A stretch of 64,000 nucleotides of DNA. It comes from Sphaerospermopsis kisseleviana NIES-73. GTDB taxonomy: Bacteria; Cyanobacteriota; Cyanobacteriia; Cyanobacteriales; Nostocaceae. The position numbers were made by a program, and so were the translations under genes. Where the stretch lies: assembly GCF_002368075.1 (NCBI RefSeq), contig NZ_AP018314.1, forward strand, positions 2,961,278 to 3,025,277, in the 5' to 3' direction. Position 1 is the stretch's first letter; every line of letters begins with the position of its first letter. The notes under the pieces are model-generated. The model saw nothing but the letters and a program-made list of their open reading frames with translations, was not told the origin of the DNA and made no database searches. Below are positions 45,518-53,646 of the stretch, piece after piece.

Positions 45518-45518
45518 T

Positions 45519-46532
45519 TTAGTTAACTCCTTCAATTTCTACTGGTAAACACAAACCACAACCGAGTTTTTTAAGACTGTAACCTTCATTAGGAAACCAT
45601 TTCTCGTCCCATTCCCACCAAGGTTTATTAATAGGTTCTTTGAGTACGTAAACACTACCCGCAGGAACAGCATAACGTCCTCTTCCTAATGTTCCTTGGG
45701 AACGGAAACGATAGGGAACAGGTTTATCTGTTAGCATCTGCACAGTTTCAGGAAAACTATGATCCTCTGGTTGGGGTTGACGGTGAGAGATTCGGTTAGA
45801 ACCCCAGACTCCCGGTGTTATTAATGCAAATTTATCTTCTATTGGTTGACGTAAAAGCTCTAAAATGGGACTATCATCAGGTAGTTTAAAACTATTGATT
45901 TCTACAACATGATTTTCACCACCAAATTTATACCAACCATCAGGTAAAGCTTTAGTAGATAAATAAACTAAGCAATATTCTGAGTCTAGATGTACAGAAT
46001 GTTCTAGAAATAATCCACCTTTAGTATTATCATCGATCTTGAAAGTACATCTTTCATCATTTTTTAAATGAGGATGTAAGACAGGAACAAACTTCCACGG
46101 GACTTTTTCAGCATAGCTATTACCGCGGATGTGTTCTGCTGCATAGTTCCAAGAATTGATTCTTTGCCATTGATAATCAGGTGTTAGTTGTGAGTTGTCA
46201 CAATGCCATTTATCATTTTTAAATTCCCATTCGCTAGACTCGTTTTCAGCTATAATTTTAGTCCAGGGAATTGGTACATAAAAATATTCTGGATTATCTG
46301 TTTTTCCCCAAAATGGTCCGGCAATATATAAATCATGACTTAATTTTTCTTGATTCCATATTTTCTGAACTTGGTTAACACTAAAAAACAATCCTGATAA
46401 TGTTGCTGCTTCAGGAGGAAATTTAGCACCAGAACGACCAACTAAATTTTCTGGTGATAAAAATGCACCAGCACTACCATACATAAATCCTAACGGACTG
46501 ATACAAATTAGATAGTTGAACATAAATACCAT
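45519..46532 (-). CDS. cmr3: Type III-B subunit Cmr3
   Basis: A 337-residue Cas5-type RAMP with Cmr3 features (LICISPLGFMYGSAGAFLSPENLVGRSGAKFPPEAATLSGL, ALITPGVWGSNRIS and TLGRGRYAVPAGSVYVL). Cmr3 caps the complex next to Cas10 and holds the 5' tag of the crRNA. It overlaps cmr2 by 25 nt (or 16 if the ATG at 46523 is used). Full length. Confidence 0.9.
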   Translation of the reverse strand: MVFMFNYLICISPLGFMYGSAGAFLSPENLVGRSGAKFPPEAATLSGLFFSVNQVQKIWNQEKLSHDLYIAGPFWGKTDNPEYFYVPIPWTKIIAENESSEWEFKNDKWHCDNSQLTPDYQWQRINSWNYAAEHIRGNSYAEKVPWKFVPVLHPHLKNDERCTFKIDDNTKGGLFLEHSVHLDSEYCLVYLSTKALPDGWYKFGGENHVVEINSFKLPDDSPILELLRQPIEDKFALITPGVWGSNRISHRQPQPEDHSFPETVQMLTDKPVPYRFRSQGTLGRGRYAVPAGSVYVLKEPINKPWWEWDEKWFPNEGYSLKKLGCGLCLPVEIEGVN

Positions 46533-48133
46533 CCTACATTAATTAAACTATCAATCCATTTCATTAGTTCTAAATTATCTGAATTGCCAACAAGTTTTTC
46601 TTGATGATTTTCTAAATATTCTTTTTGTTTGTCAAAGTAAATATTAAACAGTTCTAATGCTATTATTTCATTCACACTTTCCTTGTTTTTCTCTTTCAAA
46701 TTTATTGCATGACGAGATTTTAACGTAGCTAAATCACTATAAACATGACCCCAGTTAGGAAAATCTTCCTTATTTCTTCCTTTAGCTTCCCATTGTTCAA
46801 ATGTTTTACCATCCCTATCTTGATACTTCTTTAAAATCCCCAAATAACACCAGGGACAAGTCCACTGGATATATTGACCACTATTAAAAACCACCCGAAT
46901 AGTTACTCTATCTCTTCCTAGAGATTTGGCTACTTTTTCCGCTTCCCGACAATGTTGTAAAACATCTCGCTGAGGTACGCTACCTGCAACCCAGACAAAA
47001 CCGACACTGACAGTTATTTTCTGTTGGTGTTTTTGCCATGTCTCATTTAACGTTAATAACCATTCATAGGCTGTTAATGGGGAAATGGGTTTTTGAGGAT
47101 TATTACTATAAATAATTCCTAAAAAATCATCACCACCAGCGTAAACAATTCTACCTATTTTTTGTTTTAAATTAAATCTTTCATCAAATTGTTTACCCCA
47201 AGTTCGCATAGCATCACTAAAGTTTTTTATTTGTTCATCACCATTTTCTTTTTTCGCTAATTCTTGTAAATGTTTGCCAACTTCGTCACCATCTCCCATA
47301 AACCATCCTGTCCATTGTCCAGGAACACTTTCTTGATTTTTTTCTGGTTGTGCTGGTTGTGGTTTACGTTGAATTTCTGTAAAACCTTTATCCAGTGGAT
47401 CTATACCTATTTGTTGTTGAATTTTCTCCCATGTAACGAGACGTTTTACTAATTCGGGAATACTCAATTTTTCGTTAATGGCAATAAATTTACCTTCTGG
47501 ATTTTCTGGATTTTCTGGATTTCCTTCTTTTTGGTCTTCGGTAATTTCTGCTAATTTACTATAAAAATCCTTGATTTTCTCATCTTCTAATTTATAGTTC
47601 ATGGTTTGAGGATTACGAGATTTTCCACCCATCCCAGGAAACGCAATTCCATCAGTACCTGTTAAACTAGAACTTTCACCAATCCAGTTTACCGCCGTCC
47701 AATCACGGGATAATTTTTTAGTTTCTAAATCATTCATTGCCTCAATGATACTATGACCACATCCTTGAAATATCTCCCAAGTGTGAGAACCCCATAAACT
47801 CCATTCTCTTTCCCATTGATAATCAAATTCTGGTAATTGTTTTTCTATCCATTCTCGGCAAACTTTTAACATCTCTTTCCATCGGGAAAGGATGACTTGT
47901 TCTGCTTGTTCTCTGGTCATTTCTCCTTTAATTAAAATGCGGTTTGGCATTCCTTTTTGAACTGTAGGAAGTGCAGGAGAAATTAATGTTAAATTGTGCG
48001 TATTAACAGAGTTAACTATTTGCTGACTCAAGTAGGACAGAATTAATGAACCACCGTATAAGTCTCGCAGTTTGCGGGATTTTTCTATGAACCCTTGGAC
48101 GGGTGCAAAGGTGATAGCAGTATATTTAGTCAC
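46508..48133 (-). CDS. cmr2: Type III-B Cas10 (Cmr2) lacking the HD domain
   Basis: A 541-residue Cas10/Cmr2. It begins directly with palm domain 1 (FAPVQGFIEKSRKLRDLYGGSLILSYLS). It has MGDGDEVG at 278-285 and the cyclase motif YAGGDDFLG with GGDD at 333-336, a CPWC element and a helical C-terminus. The HD nuclease domain normally at the N-terminus is absent, so it should make cyclic oligoadenylates but not cut ssDNA. That fits the CARF-HEPN gene in the same operon. GTG start with AAGGAG ten bases upstream. NPENPENPEG at about 205-214 is a tandem-repeat expansion. Confidence 0.9.
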   Translation of the reverse strand: MTKYTAITFAPVQGFIEKSRKLRDLYGGSLILSYLSQQIVNSVNTHNLTLISPALPTVQKGMPNRILIKGEMTREQAEQVILSRWKEMLKVCREWIEKQLPEFDYQWEREWSLWGSHTWEIFQGCGHSIIEAMNDLETKKLSRDWTAVNWIGESSSLTGTDGIAFPGMGGKSRNPQTMNYKLEDEKIKDFYSKLAEITEDQKEGNPENPENPEGKFIAINEKLSIPELVKRLVTWEKIQQQIGIDPLDKGFTEIQRKPQPAQPEKNQESVPGQWTGWFMGDGDEVGKHLQELAKKENGDEQIKNFSDAMRTWGKQFDERFNLKQKIGRIVYAGGDDFLGIIYSNNPQKPISPLTAYEWLLTLNETWQKHQQKITVSVGFVWVAGSVPQRDVLQHCREAEKVAKSLGRDRVTIRVVFNSGQYIQWTCPWCYLGILKKYQDRDGKTFEQWEAKGRNKEDFPNWGHVYSDLATLKSRHAINLKEKNKESVNEIIALELFNIYFDKQKEYLENHQEKLVGNSDNLELMKWIDSLINVGWYLCSTI

Positions 48134-48352
48134 GGGTTCTGTATCTCCTTGTTTGCTTAGTTTTCACAATACACGCTAAAAGTTATACTGTGTGAAAAAA
48201 AAAGAGTTTTTCATAATTGGTAAGAAAATGAAACAGGTATTGTCAATATCTATGAAGATGTGTCAACAAATTTGGCTGTTTTTTGCAATCTGTGAACATT
48301 GACTCCCTTGTGCTTTATCTTAGCGGTAAAATTTTGGTTGTAAACTGCTACT

Positions 48353-48367
48353 CATGCGAATGACGAA
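48353..48367 (+). promoter_or_regulatory. Candidate WYL operator, site 1
   Basis: CATGCGAATGACGAA. It matches site 3 (CATGCGAATGAGGAA) at 14 of 15 positions. Confidence 0.5.
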
Positions 48368-48396
48368 ATTTACTGGGGGAACTAGGGTAATAAATT

Positions 48397-48411
48397 CCTC
48401 ATTCGCTTGAA
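48397..48411 (-). promoter_or_regulatory. Candidate WYL operator, site 2
   Basis: On the minus strand it reads CAAGCGAATGAGGAA, matching site 3 at 14 of 15 positions, and is inverted relative to site 1. Confidence 0.5.
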
Positions 48412-48475
48412 AACACTAGACTTTTACCCCAAGGTAGGGGGGAAAATGCAAGATAAGTTTTGAATATGAATAATT

Positions 48476-50545
48476 ATGTCCACTCCTATCTGTCATTTTC
48501 TCATCGGTGTTCCTGGTAGCGGAAAATCAACCTTTGCTGCTAGTCTCGCTAAGTTGGGTAATTATCGCGTTGTTTCTACTGATGCTATTCGTCATCAGTT
48601 ATATGGTGATGCTTCTATTCAAGGTGTATGGGAGGAAATTGAAGCAAAGGTGATTTCTGCTGTAGTTAATGCTATTACTGAAGGTGTTGGTGTCATTTAT
48701 GATGCTACTAACGCCAGGCGGATATGGAGATTAGATTTATTAGAAAAGTTGAATGTGGCGGTTGATTTTCCCATGTTGTGGATCGGTTGGTATTTAACAA
48801 CTCCTTTGGAAGTTTGTAAACAATGGAATCAACAGCGTCACCGTCAAGTTCCCGATATAGTTATTGATAGTATGTATCAATCTTTGTTAGATTTTCCCCC
48901 GGTTTCTGGGGAAGGTTTGGTAATTATTAAGGAAGTTGATGTCATTTCGCCAAAGTTCAATTTTCAAGAAGTTGTAAATACGATTCAACAACTTGATAGA
49001 ACTCTTGTTAATCGTAGTAATCGCAATAGTCACATAACTTTTCACGCTTATAGTAGATTCTTAGATTTTGAAAGGTTGATGTATTTGATTTCTGTAATTA
49101 TTAATTATCCAGGAGTTGGTAATTTACAATCTACACATCCTCATTTATTATTGAATGTTTTTGGTTATCTTCCTGAATTTGCTAATTCTTTGGCAGAAGT
49201 AGCTGGTTTTGTAAGTCGGTTATATGGTAAAGTATATGCAGATAAACAATCTATTGCTCAAGATTTAATTTGGTTACAGAAAAATAGTTTTATTGGTGTC
49301 AATAGTATTTCTCAAGTTCTTCCCGGTACTATTGATGTAGGTGATTATGTTCCTAAATCTGCCACTGTTTTAATAACTCATCCTTATTCAGATTTAACAG
49401 CTTTTCAAAGATTGTTATCTATTATCCGGTTAATTCTCCATCATCCATTTTTATTTTCTTCAGGATCAGGTAGTTTAAAAACTTTGCTGTTAGCATTGCC
49501 AAAATATGAAGGAATTTTTGGTAATAGTATAGATTCAGTTCGTAAAGATATTGAAAAAGTCCTCAAACCCTATAAAATTCTGCCGGATTTTTCTATGCGT
49601 GACGGTTATTTTGCAGGAACTGGAATTTTATCAAGTTTAGAGTTAACACAAATTTTTAATATGTTACAGTCTCAAGCTAAAAGTTTAAATGATCCTATTG
49701 CTTTAGAGATTTACCAAAAGTTTACTAGTCGTATGGAAAAAAGTAAATTAGGTGTAAATCAAGTTTATCCCGTGCGGGCGATCGCCAATCGTAGTATGAT
49801 AGATGCAGATTATTTACCCCAAGAATCTTTAGCCAGAAATATCCAAGAATTAGAAGAGGCGATCGCCCAAGGAAAACTATTAGAATTAAACCGTTTTCCT
49901 GGAAGTGGTAAATTTGCCCATGATCAAGAAGGATTCTTTTTAGCATTTCCTTTACAAATTGTATTTTTTAATTCTGCTTGGTACTTAGGTTATGAATTAA
50001 TGAGTGGAGACAAAAAAGGTTTATTACGATTTGAAAGACTAGATAGATTATTTATCGGTAAACATCAAATCATCAACCGTTCCCAAACAGAACAGAAAAC
50101 AGCATTAAACAAATTACAAAAACTTTCTCAAATGTGTGCCAGCATTTTTTTAGGATATGATCATCAAGATCAAAAAACACTTTTAGAAGGAACTAAAAAA
50201 GAACGTTCTCAGGTTTTGATCACCATTGAACTTTGGTTTAATGATAGTATGTTTAACTTTGTCGCTGAAGGAACTAAACGTTTTCCTTCCTCACAAATGA
50301 AAATGTCATTACCCACTACAGCTAAAAAATTGAATCTACCGAAATCTATTTTTTGTCTTAAACAGACAAGAGATCCTAAATTTCCCCATCGCTTTCAAGT
50401 TATGTTACCTAAATGGTGTGTAGATGATATAGAATTACTACGCTGGATTCTCGGTTTTAAAGGTGGGGTAAAAGTAGTAAAACCAGAATTATTAGTCAAT
50501 AAAATCAAACAAATTGGCGAAGATATTGTTAATATCTATAAATAG
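48476..50545 (+). CDS. P-loop kinase fused to a WYL domain, CRISPR-linked
   Basis: A 689-residue fusion. Residues 1-180 form a polynucleotide-kinase/zeta-toxin-like P-loop kinase (Walker A GVPGSGKST at 11-19; STDAIRHQLYGD; IYDATNARR; a lid-like QWNQQRHRQVP). The middle 230 residues are helical and unassigned. A WYL domain lies at about 435-540 (YPVRAIANRSMID..., FFNSAWYLGYELMSG, LLRFERLDRLFIG), with a C-terminal WCX-like domain (about 590-680, LPKWCVDDIELLRWILGF). WYL proteins bind nucleic acid or nucleotides and control CRISPR loci. The kinase would phosphorylate a nucleic-acid end or nucleotide. It is divergent from cmr2 and 1.8 kb from array 2. No HTH is obvious, so DNA binding is unproven. 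Confidence 0.8.
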   Translation: MSTPICHFLIGVPGSGKSTFAASLAKLGNYRVVSTDAIRHQLYGDASIQGVWEEIEAKVISAVVNAITEGVGVIYDATNARRIWRLDLLEKLNVAVDFPMLWIGWYLTTPLEVCKQWNQQRHRQVPDIVIDSMYQSLLDFPPVSGEGLVIIKEVDVISPKFNFQEVVNTIQQLDRTLVNRSNRNSHITFHAYSRFLDFERLMYLISVIINYPGVGNLQSTHPHLLLNVFGYLPEFANSLAEVAGFVSRLYGKVYADKQSIAQDLIWLQKNSFIGVNSISQVLPGTIDVGDYVPKSATVLITHPYSDLTAFQRLLSIIRLILHHPFLFSSGSGSLKTLLLALPKYEGIFGNSIDSVRKDIEKVLKPYKILPDFSMRDGYFAGTGILSSLELTQIFNMLQSQAKSLNDPIALEIYQKFTSRMEKSKLGVNQVYPVRAIANRSMIDADYLPQESLARNIQELEEAIAQGKLLELNRFPGSGKFAHDQEGFFLAFPLQIVFFNSAWYLGYELMSGDKKGLLRFERLDRLFIGKHQIINRSQTEQKTALNKLQKLSQMCASIFLGYDHQDQKTLLEGTKKERSQVLITIELWFNDSMFNFVAEGTKRFPSSQMKMSLPTTAKKLNLPKSIFCLKQTRDPKFPHRFQVMLPKWCVDDIELLRWILGFKGGVKVVKPELLVNKIKQIGEDIVNIYK

Positions 50546-50576
50546 GAGTTGCTGAGAAAGTCTTTCCGTGAGGGCA

Positions 50577-50661
<85 letters not shown>

Positions 50662-50822
50662 GAGATTGGAAAATTTCTTTGCCATCTCTTGAAATCCCAA
50701 AAAATGCACACTTTTTCCGGTATACCCTTCAAAACCCTTGCACTAATTTCTGTGTTTATCAGCCTCTAACCTTTGATATATCAAGGTTTTAGGTTTATTC
50801 AGCAAACCCTAAATAGAATCAT

Positions 50823-50900
50823 AGGACTTACGCCAAAAGGAACAAAAGTAGGGGTAATTCATGAATTACCCCTACGCAAGAATAAAGTTTTCAGCAGATT
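50823..50900. repeat. MITE family A, copy 5
   Basis: The left end AGGACTTACGCC and perfect palindrome (50848-50875) are intact; the right end has been lost or has diverged after CAGATTGCC. Confidence 0.8.
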
Positions 50901-51078
50901 GCCAATCAATAAACATCAGGTAAAAATGAATGAATGTCAGGAAAATTTATGAATTTTCCCCACAAAGATTTTAAATAATCAAAAACTGAAAAAGTGCAAG
51001 CTTTTATGATATGGGAAATCAAAAACCTTGCATTTACAGCACATTCTTAATTCCCACAGATAACTTTTTCAGCAAACC

Positions 51079-51621
51079 CTATTTATCGTCATTAGCAATA
51101 CCTAAACCCACAATTCCCAAACAACATAAACCATAATATAACTCTGGTTCATTACCACATTTACCATCTTTTTGATCTTGTCTTACACTTGATTTTGTTG
51201 CCATTTTCAAACATTGACTATAAGCTTTTCCTTTACTTGCTAATGCAGGAGTTACTAAACCAAAAGTAAAGAATGCAGGAATGATTAAATACAAAAATGA
51301 TCGACGATTGAATAAACGAGAACTTCTGCGCTGTAAATTTGCCGATCCTAATCTTACATTTAAATTTTCCTGTTGACGTGGTTTTTGAGATGCTAAATTT
51401 TCCGCAGCTTGTCCACACTCTGTAAATCGTTGACGGGAAAGTTGAATTGCTGTATTTAAATCCTGTTCTAAAAAAGCTTTTTTGACATATTCAGAACAAG
51501 AATCACCACCATGCAAAATTCGATGAGCGCAACAATAACCCTTGTAAGGTGAGAGATGTTTTTGATAAAAGTTAATACCAAAAACCGATATTTTACGGAT
51601 TAATTTATTAAACATTTCCAT
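51079..51621 (-). CDS. YidD-family protein with an unusual C-terminal extension
   Basis: A 180-residue protein. Residues about 5-70 match YidD (membrane protein insertion efficiency factor): INFYQKHLSPYKGYCCAHRILHGGDSCSEYVKKAFLEQ, with the conserved cysteines. YidD proteins are normally 70-110 residues. Here about 100 residues follow, with an RR segment, a hydrophobic helix ending in TPALASKG that looks like an internal signal sequence, and a cysteine-rich tail. A helper role in YidC-dependent insertion is the family function. An alternative start is at 51615. Confidence 0.7.
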   Translation of the reverse strand: MEMFNKLIRKISVFGINFYQKHLSPYKGYCCAHRILHGGDSCSEYVKKAFLEQDLNTAIQLSRQRFTECGQAAENLASQKPRQQENLNVRLGSANLQRRSSRLFNRRSFLYLIIPAFFTFGLVTPALASKGKAYSQCLKMATKSSVRQDQKDGKCGNEPELYYGLCCLGIVGLGIANDDK

Positions 51622-51651
51622 GACTAACTCAATAAATAAAAGAAGACATCA

Positions 51652-51737
51652 ATATTAATAATCTAAATTAATAATCTAAATTAATAATCTAAATTAATAA
51701 TCTAAATTAATAATCTAAATTAATAATCTAAATTATT
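51652..51737. repeat. 14-bp tandem repeat (AATAATCTAAATTA)
   Basis: About six tandem units upstream of the YidD-like gene, an AT-only microsatellite-like array. Confidence 0.9.
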
Positions 51738-51860
51738 CATGTATTAATCTAGATTATTGATGTAGTTATCAAGACACCCTAATTAGGACATTTTTCTCTG
51801 CTAAACTCTTTCATCTATTCCCAATTCCCAATTCCCATGAGAATACTTTTTTAGCAAATC

Positions 51861-52226
51861 CTAATTATTAATATCTTCGATCTGCTTTTTAGCACGGGAA
51901 ATAGCTAAACCATTATCAATAGGCGCAATTAAACTAGCAATAGAACCAATAGCAAAACCTCTTTCCATTGCTTCTTCTTCTGTAGAGGAAGATAATCCAA
52001 TTATTGCACCTGTTACACCAAGACTCAAACCCAGCCACAACAGTGCTTTCCAACGTCGTGTGTAACAATATCCAGCAAGGGGAATCAATAAAGATAATAA
52101 AACTGCAATGGTTATATTTAAACGAGAAAGCCGCACAATTTTATCTGCTTTTTTCCGTTCTTCTTGTTCATTAATTGCATCTAAAGATTGACGCAACAGT
52201 TTTTTATTGTCATTATTTTCTCCCAT
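51861..52226 (-). CDS. Small membrane protein with cytoplasmic coiled coil, unknown
   Basis: A 121-residue protein. It has a charged N-terminal helix (LLRQSLDAINEQEERKKADKIVRLS), two hydrophobic helices (LNITIAVLLSLLIPLAGYCYTRRWKALLWLGLSLGVTGAIIGLSS) with an RRWKA turn similar to TM2-domain-like proteins, then a short acidic tail. No function is known. The ATG at 52226 is preferred because GAAGGA lies nine bases upstream; a longer frame starts at 52289. It sits between the YidD-like gene and CRISPR array 2, but no CRISPR link is known. Confidence 0.55.
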   Translation of the reverse strand: MGENNDNKKLLRQSLDAINEQEERKKADKIVRLSRLNITIAVLLSLLIPLAGYCYTRRWKALLWLGLSLGVTGAIIGLSSSTEEEAMERGFAIGSIASLIAPIDNGLAISRAKKQIEDINN

Positions 52227-52313
52227 AACAGATATTCCTTCACCCTGGCGGTAGTTTTGTTTACATCTCCTGTAACAACATACTCGCAATTTTCTCGTGA
52301 TTCAATGCTTCTC

Positions 52314-52328
52314 ATGCGAATGAGGAAA
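52314..52328 (+). promoter_or_regulatory. Candidate WYL operator, site 3 (left of array 2)
   Basis: CATGCGAATGAGGAA, 58 bp from the first repeat. It is nearly identical to the sites in the cmr2 divergent promoter. Confidence 0.5.
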
Positions 52329-52346
52329 ATCTTCATTTAAGCAGTA

Positions 52347-52377
52347 GATCCCGGACTTCTTTGAGAAGTCCGGGATC
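52347..52377. repeat. Strong palindrome at the distal end of array 2
   Basis: GATCCCGGACTTCT TTG AGAAGTCCGGGATC forms a perfect 14-bp stem. If the array is transcribed on the minus strand, this hairpin lies just after the last repeat and could terminate the pre-crRNA. Confidence 0.65.
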
Positions 52378-52386
52378 TGATAGTGG

Positions 52387-53031
52387 GTTTCCATTAATTC
52401 CACTTCTTGTTAAGGAAGCGGTCAGAACGACGAGAAAAAGCGTGAACGGGAGTTTTGGGTTTCCATTAATTCCACTTCTTGTTAAGGAAGCGGTCATGGT
52501 TTTGCCTCCTTATAGGCATAAAGTCCTATAAAGAAAGTTTCCATTAATTCCACTTCTTGTTAAGGAAGCGGTTTGCGCTGGAATAATATCGTACCTGGAC
52601 ACACAAGAGGAAAAACGGTTTCCATTAATTCCACTTCTTGTTAAGGAAGCGGTCATGACCGGCGTTACAGAGTACATGAAGTGCCTGGCAGGTTTCCATT
52701 AATTCCACTTCTTGTTAAGGAAGCGGTGAGGATTGCTCTGCCACATATCCCTGCTGGGGAGATTCATATTGTTTCCATTAATTCCACTTCTTGTTAAGGA
52801 AGCGGTTACAAGCTGGTCGCGTGCTACTGCGACCAGGAAGAGTGCGTTTCCATTAATTCCACTTCTTGTTAAGGAAGCGGTCCAGGTGTTTTTCAGTGTC
52901 AACTTCAACTTCAAGGGCACTGTGTTTCCATTAATTCCACTTCTTGTTAAGGAAGCGGTTGGGATTGTTATGAAGACAATCCCGGAGAATTTCAGGTTTC
53001 CATTAATTCCACTTCTTGTTAAGGAAGCGGT
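52387..53031 (-). CRISPR. CRISPR array 2, nine 36-nt repeats, eight spacers
   Basis: Repeats lie at 52387-52422, 52459-52494, 52537-52572, 52618-52653, 52692-52727, 52771-52806, 52846-52881, 52924-52959 and 52996-53031. All are identical. On the minus strand each begins ACCGCTTCCTTAACAAG and ends AATTAATGGAAAC. The terminal GGAAAC tag suggests minus-strand transcription, with the leader between the array and csx18/cas1. Spacers are 36, 42, 45, 38, 43, 39, 42 and 36 nt. The uniform repeats and nearby cas1-cas2 suggest the array is active. Spacers 2, 6 and 8 contain inverted repeats. Confidence 0.97.
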
Positions 53032-53315
53032 AGCCACCATTATAAACCCTTACCCTGCCTACTGTCTAGAGGCAATTTTCGGCCGGGTCTAAAAAAAAGT
53101 CAACCAGCACCATAAACCATGATGTTAAAACACCTGAAACCCTTACCCAGCAAGGGATCGGCAGGGTCAACGAAAGAATCAACATTTGCACCCCCTCCCC
53201 TACCCGGCCGCAAAAAAACCATTACTAACAAAGAAAATTCCTTATTCGCATGAAACCCCCTTACATTACCTGGCAATTAGGTCTATTTTAAAAAAGTCAT
53301 CAACTCACAAAAAAT
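53032..53315 (-). promoter_or_regulatory. Probable leader of array 2
   Basis: The 284 bp lie between the ninth repeat and the csx18-like gene. They contain no gene, two 'gggtcaac'-like or 'aaagtcaacc' blocks, and an inverted copy of the candidate WYL operator at 53239-53253. Leader function is inferred from orientation. Confidence 0.5.
53239..53253 (-). promoter_or_regulatory. Candidate WYL operator, site 4 (right of array 2)
   Basis: On the minus strand it reads CATGCGAATAAGGAA, one mismatch from site 3. Confidence 0.5.
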
Positions 53316-53573
53316 ATGTACATTTCTCATCGTGCGGCTTTAGTCAGAAATTTAGGAGTCGCTATATTTAATGGGTCAATTACACTCATAATCCTATTAA
53401 TTGCCCCATTAGGATTAGCAGCAGTTATTGTCAATACATTATTAGTTACCTTAGCTAGTTTTATAAATGCTACAGCATCTGATAAAATTGTGGTTTTTTT
53501 ACAACCAACTCACATCAAAAATATGATAGCAGAAATCATTTCTCAACAATCAAAAATAATTAATCATTCTTAA
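53316..53573 (+). CDS. csx18: Csx18-like small CRISPR-associated membrane protein
   Basis: An 85-residue protein with a basic N-terminus (MYISHRAALVRNL) and two hydrophobic segments (ITLIILLIAPLGLAAVIVNTLLVTLASFI and a shorter one near KIVVFLQP). Small membrane proteins of this kind are annotated Csx18 in cyanobacterial CRISPR loci, usually beside cas1-cas2; I assign it from memory of the family and position. Its role is unknown. It is 73 bp upstream of cas1 on the same strand, probably in one operon csx18-cas1-cas2. Confidence 0.65.
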   Translation: MYISHRAALVRNLGVAIFNGSITLIILLIAPLGLAAVIVNTLLVTLASFINATASDKIVVFLQPTHIKNMIAEIISQQSKIINHS

Positions 53574-53646
53574 CAACATTAGAGAAAAATTTGTACTCAA
53601 ACTAAAGATCAATTTTTGTAATCAATAATCTTACCCTTAACCGACT

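Larger units (their letters stand above)
48134..48475. promoter_or_regulatory. Divergent cmr2 / kinase-WYL regulatory region
   Basis: The 342 bp separate the two divergent genes and must hold both promoters. They contain two copies of a 15-bp motif in inverted orientation (48353-48367 and 48397-48411), 44 bp apart centre to centre, about 65-125 bp upstream of the kinase-WYL start. The same motif flanks CRISPR array 2. Confidence 0.6.

Noticed and set aside
52699-53040. Long open frames across 52699-53092 on both strands
   Set aside because: They are translations of CRISPR repeats (recurring TASLTRSGINGN or FPLIPLLVKEAV) with no independent support.
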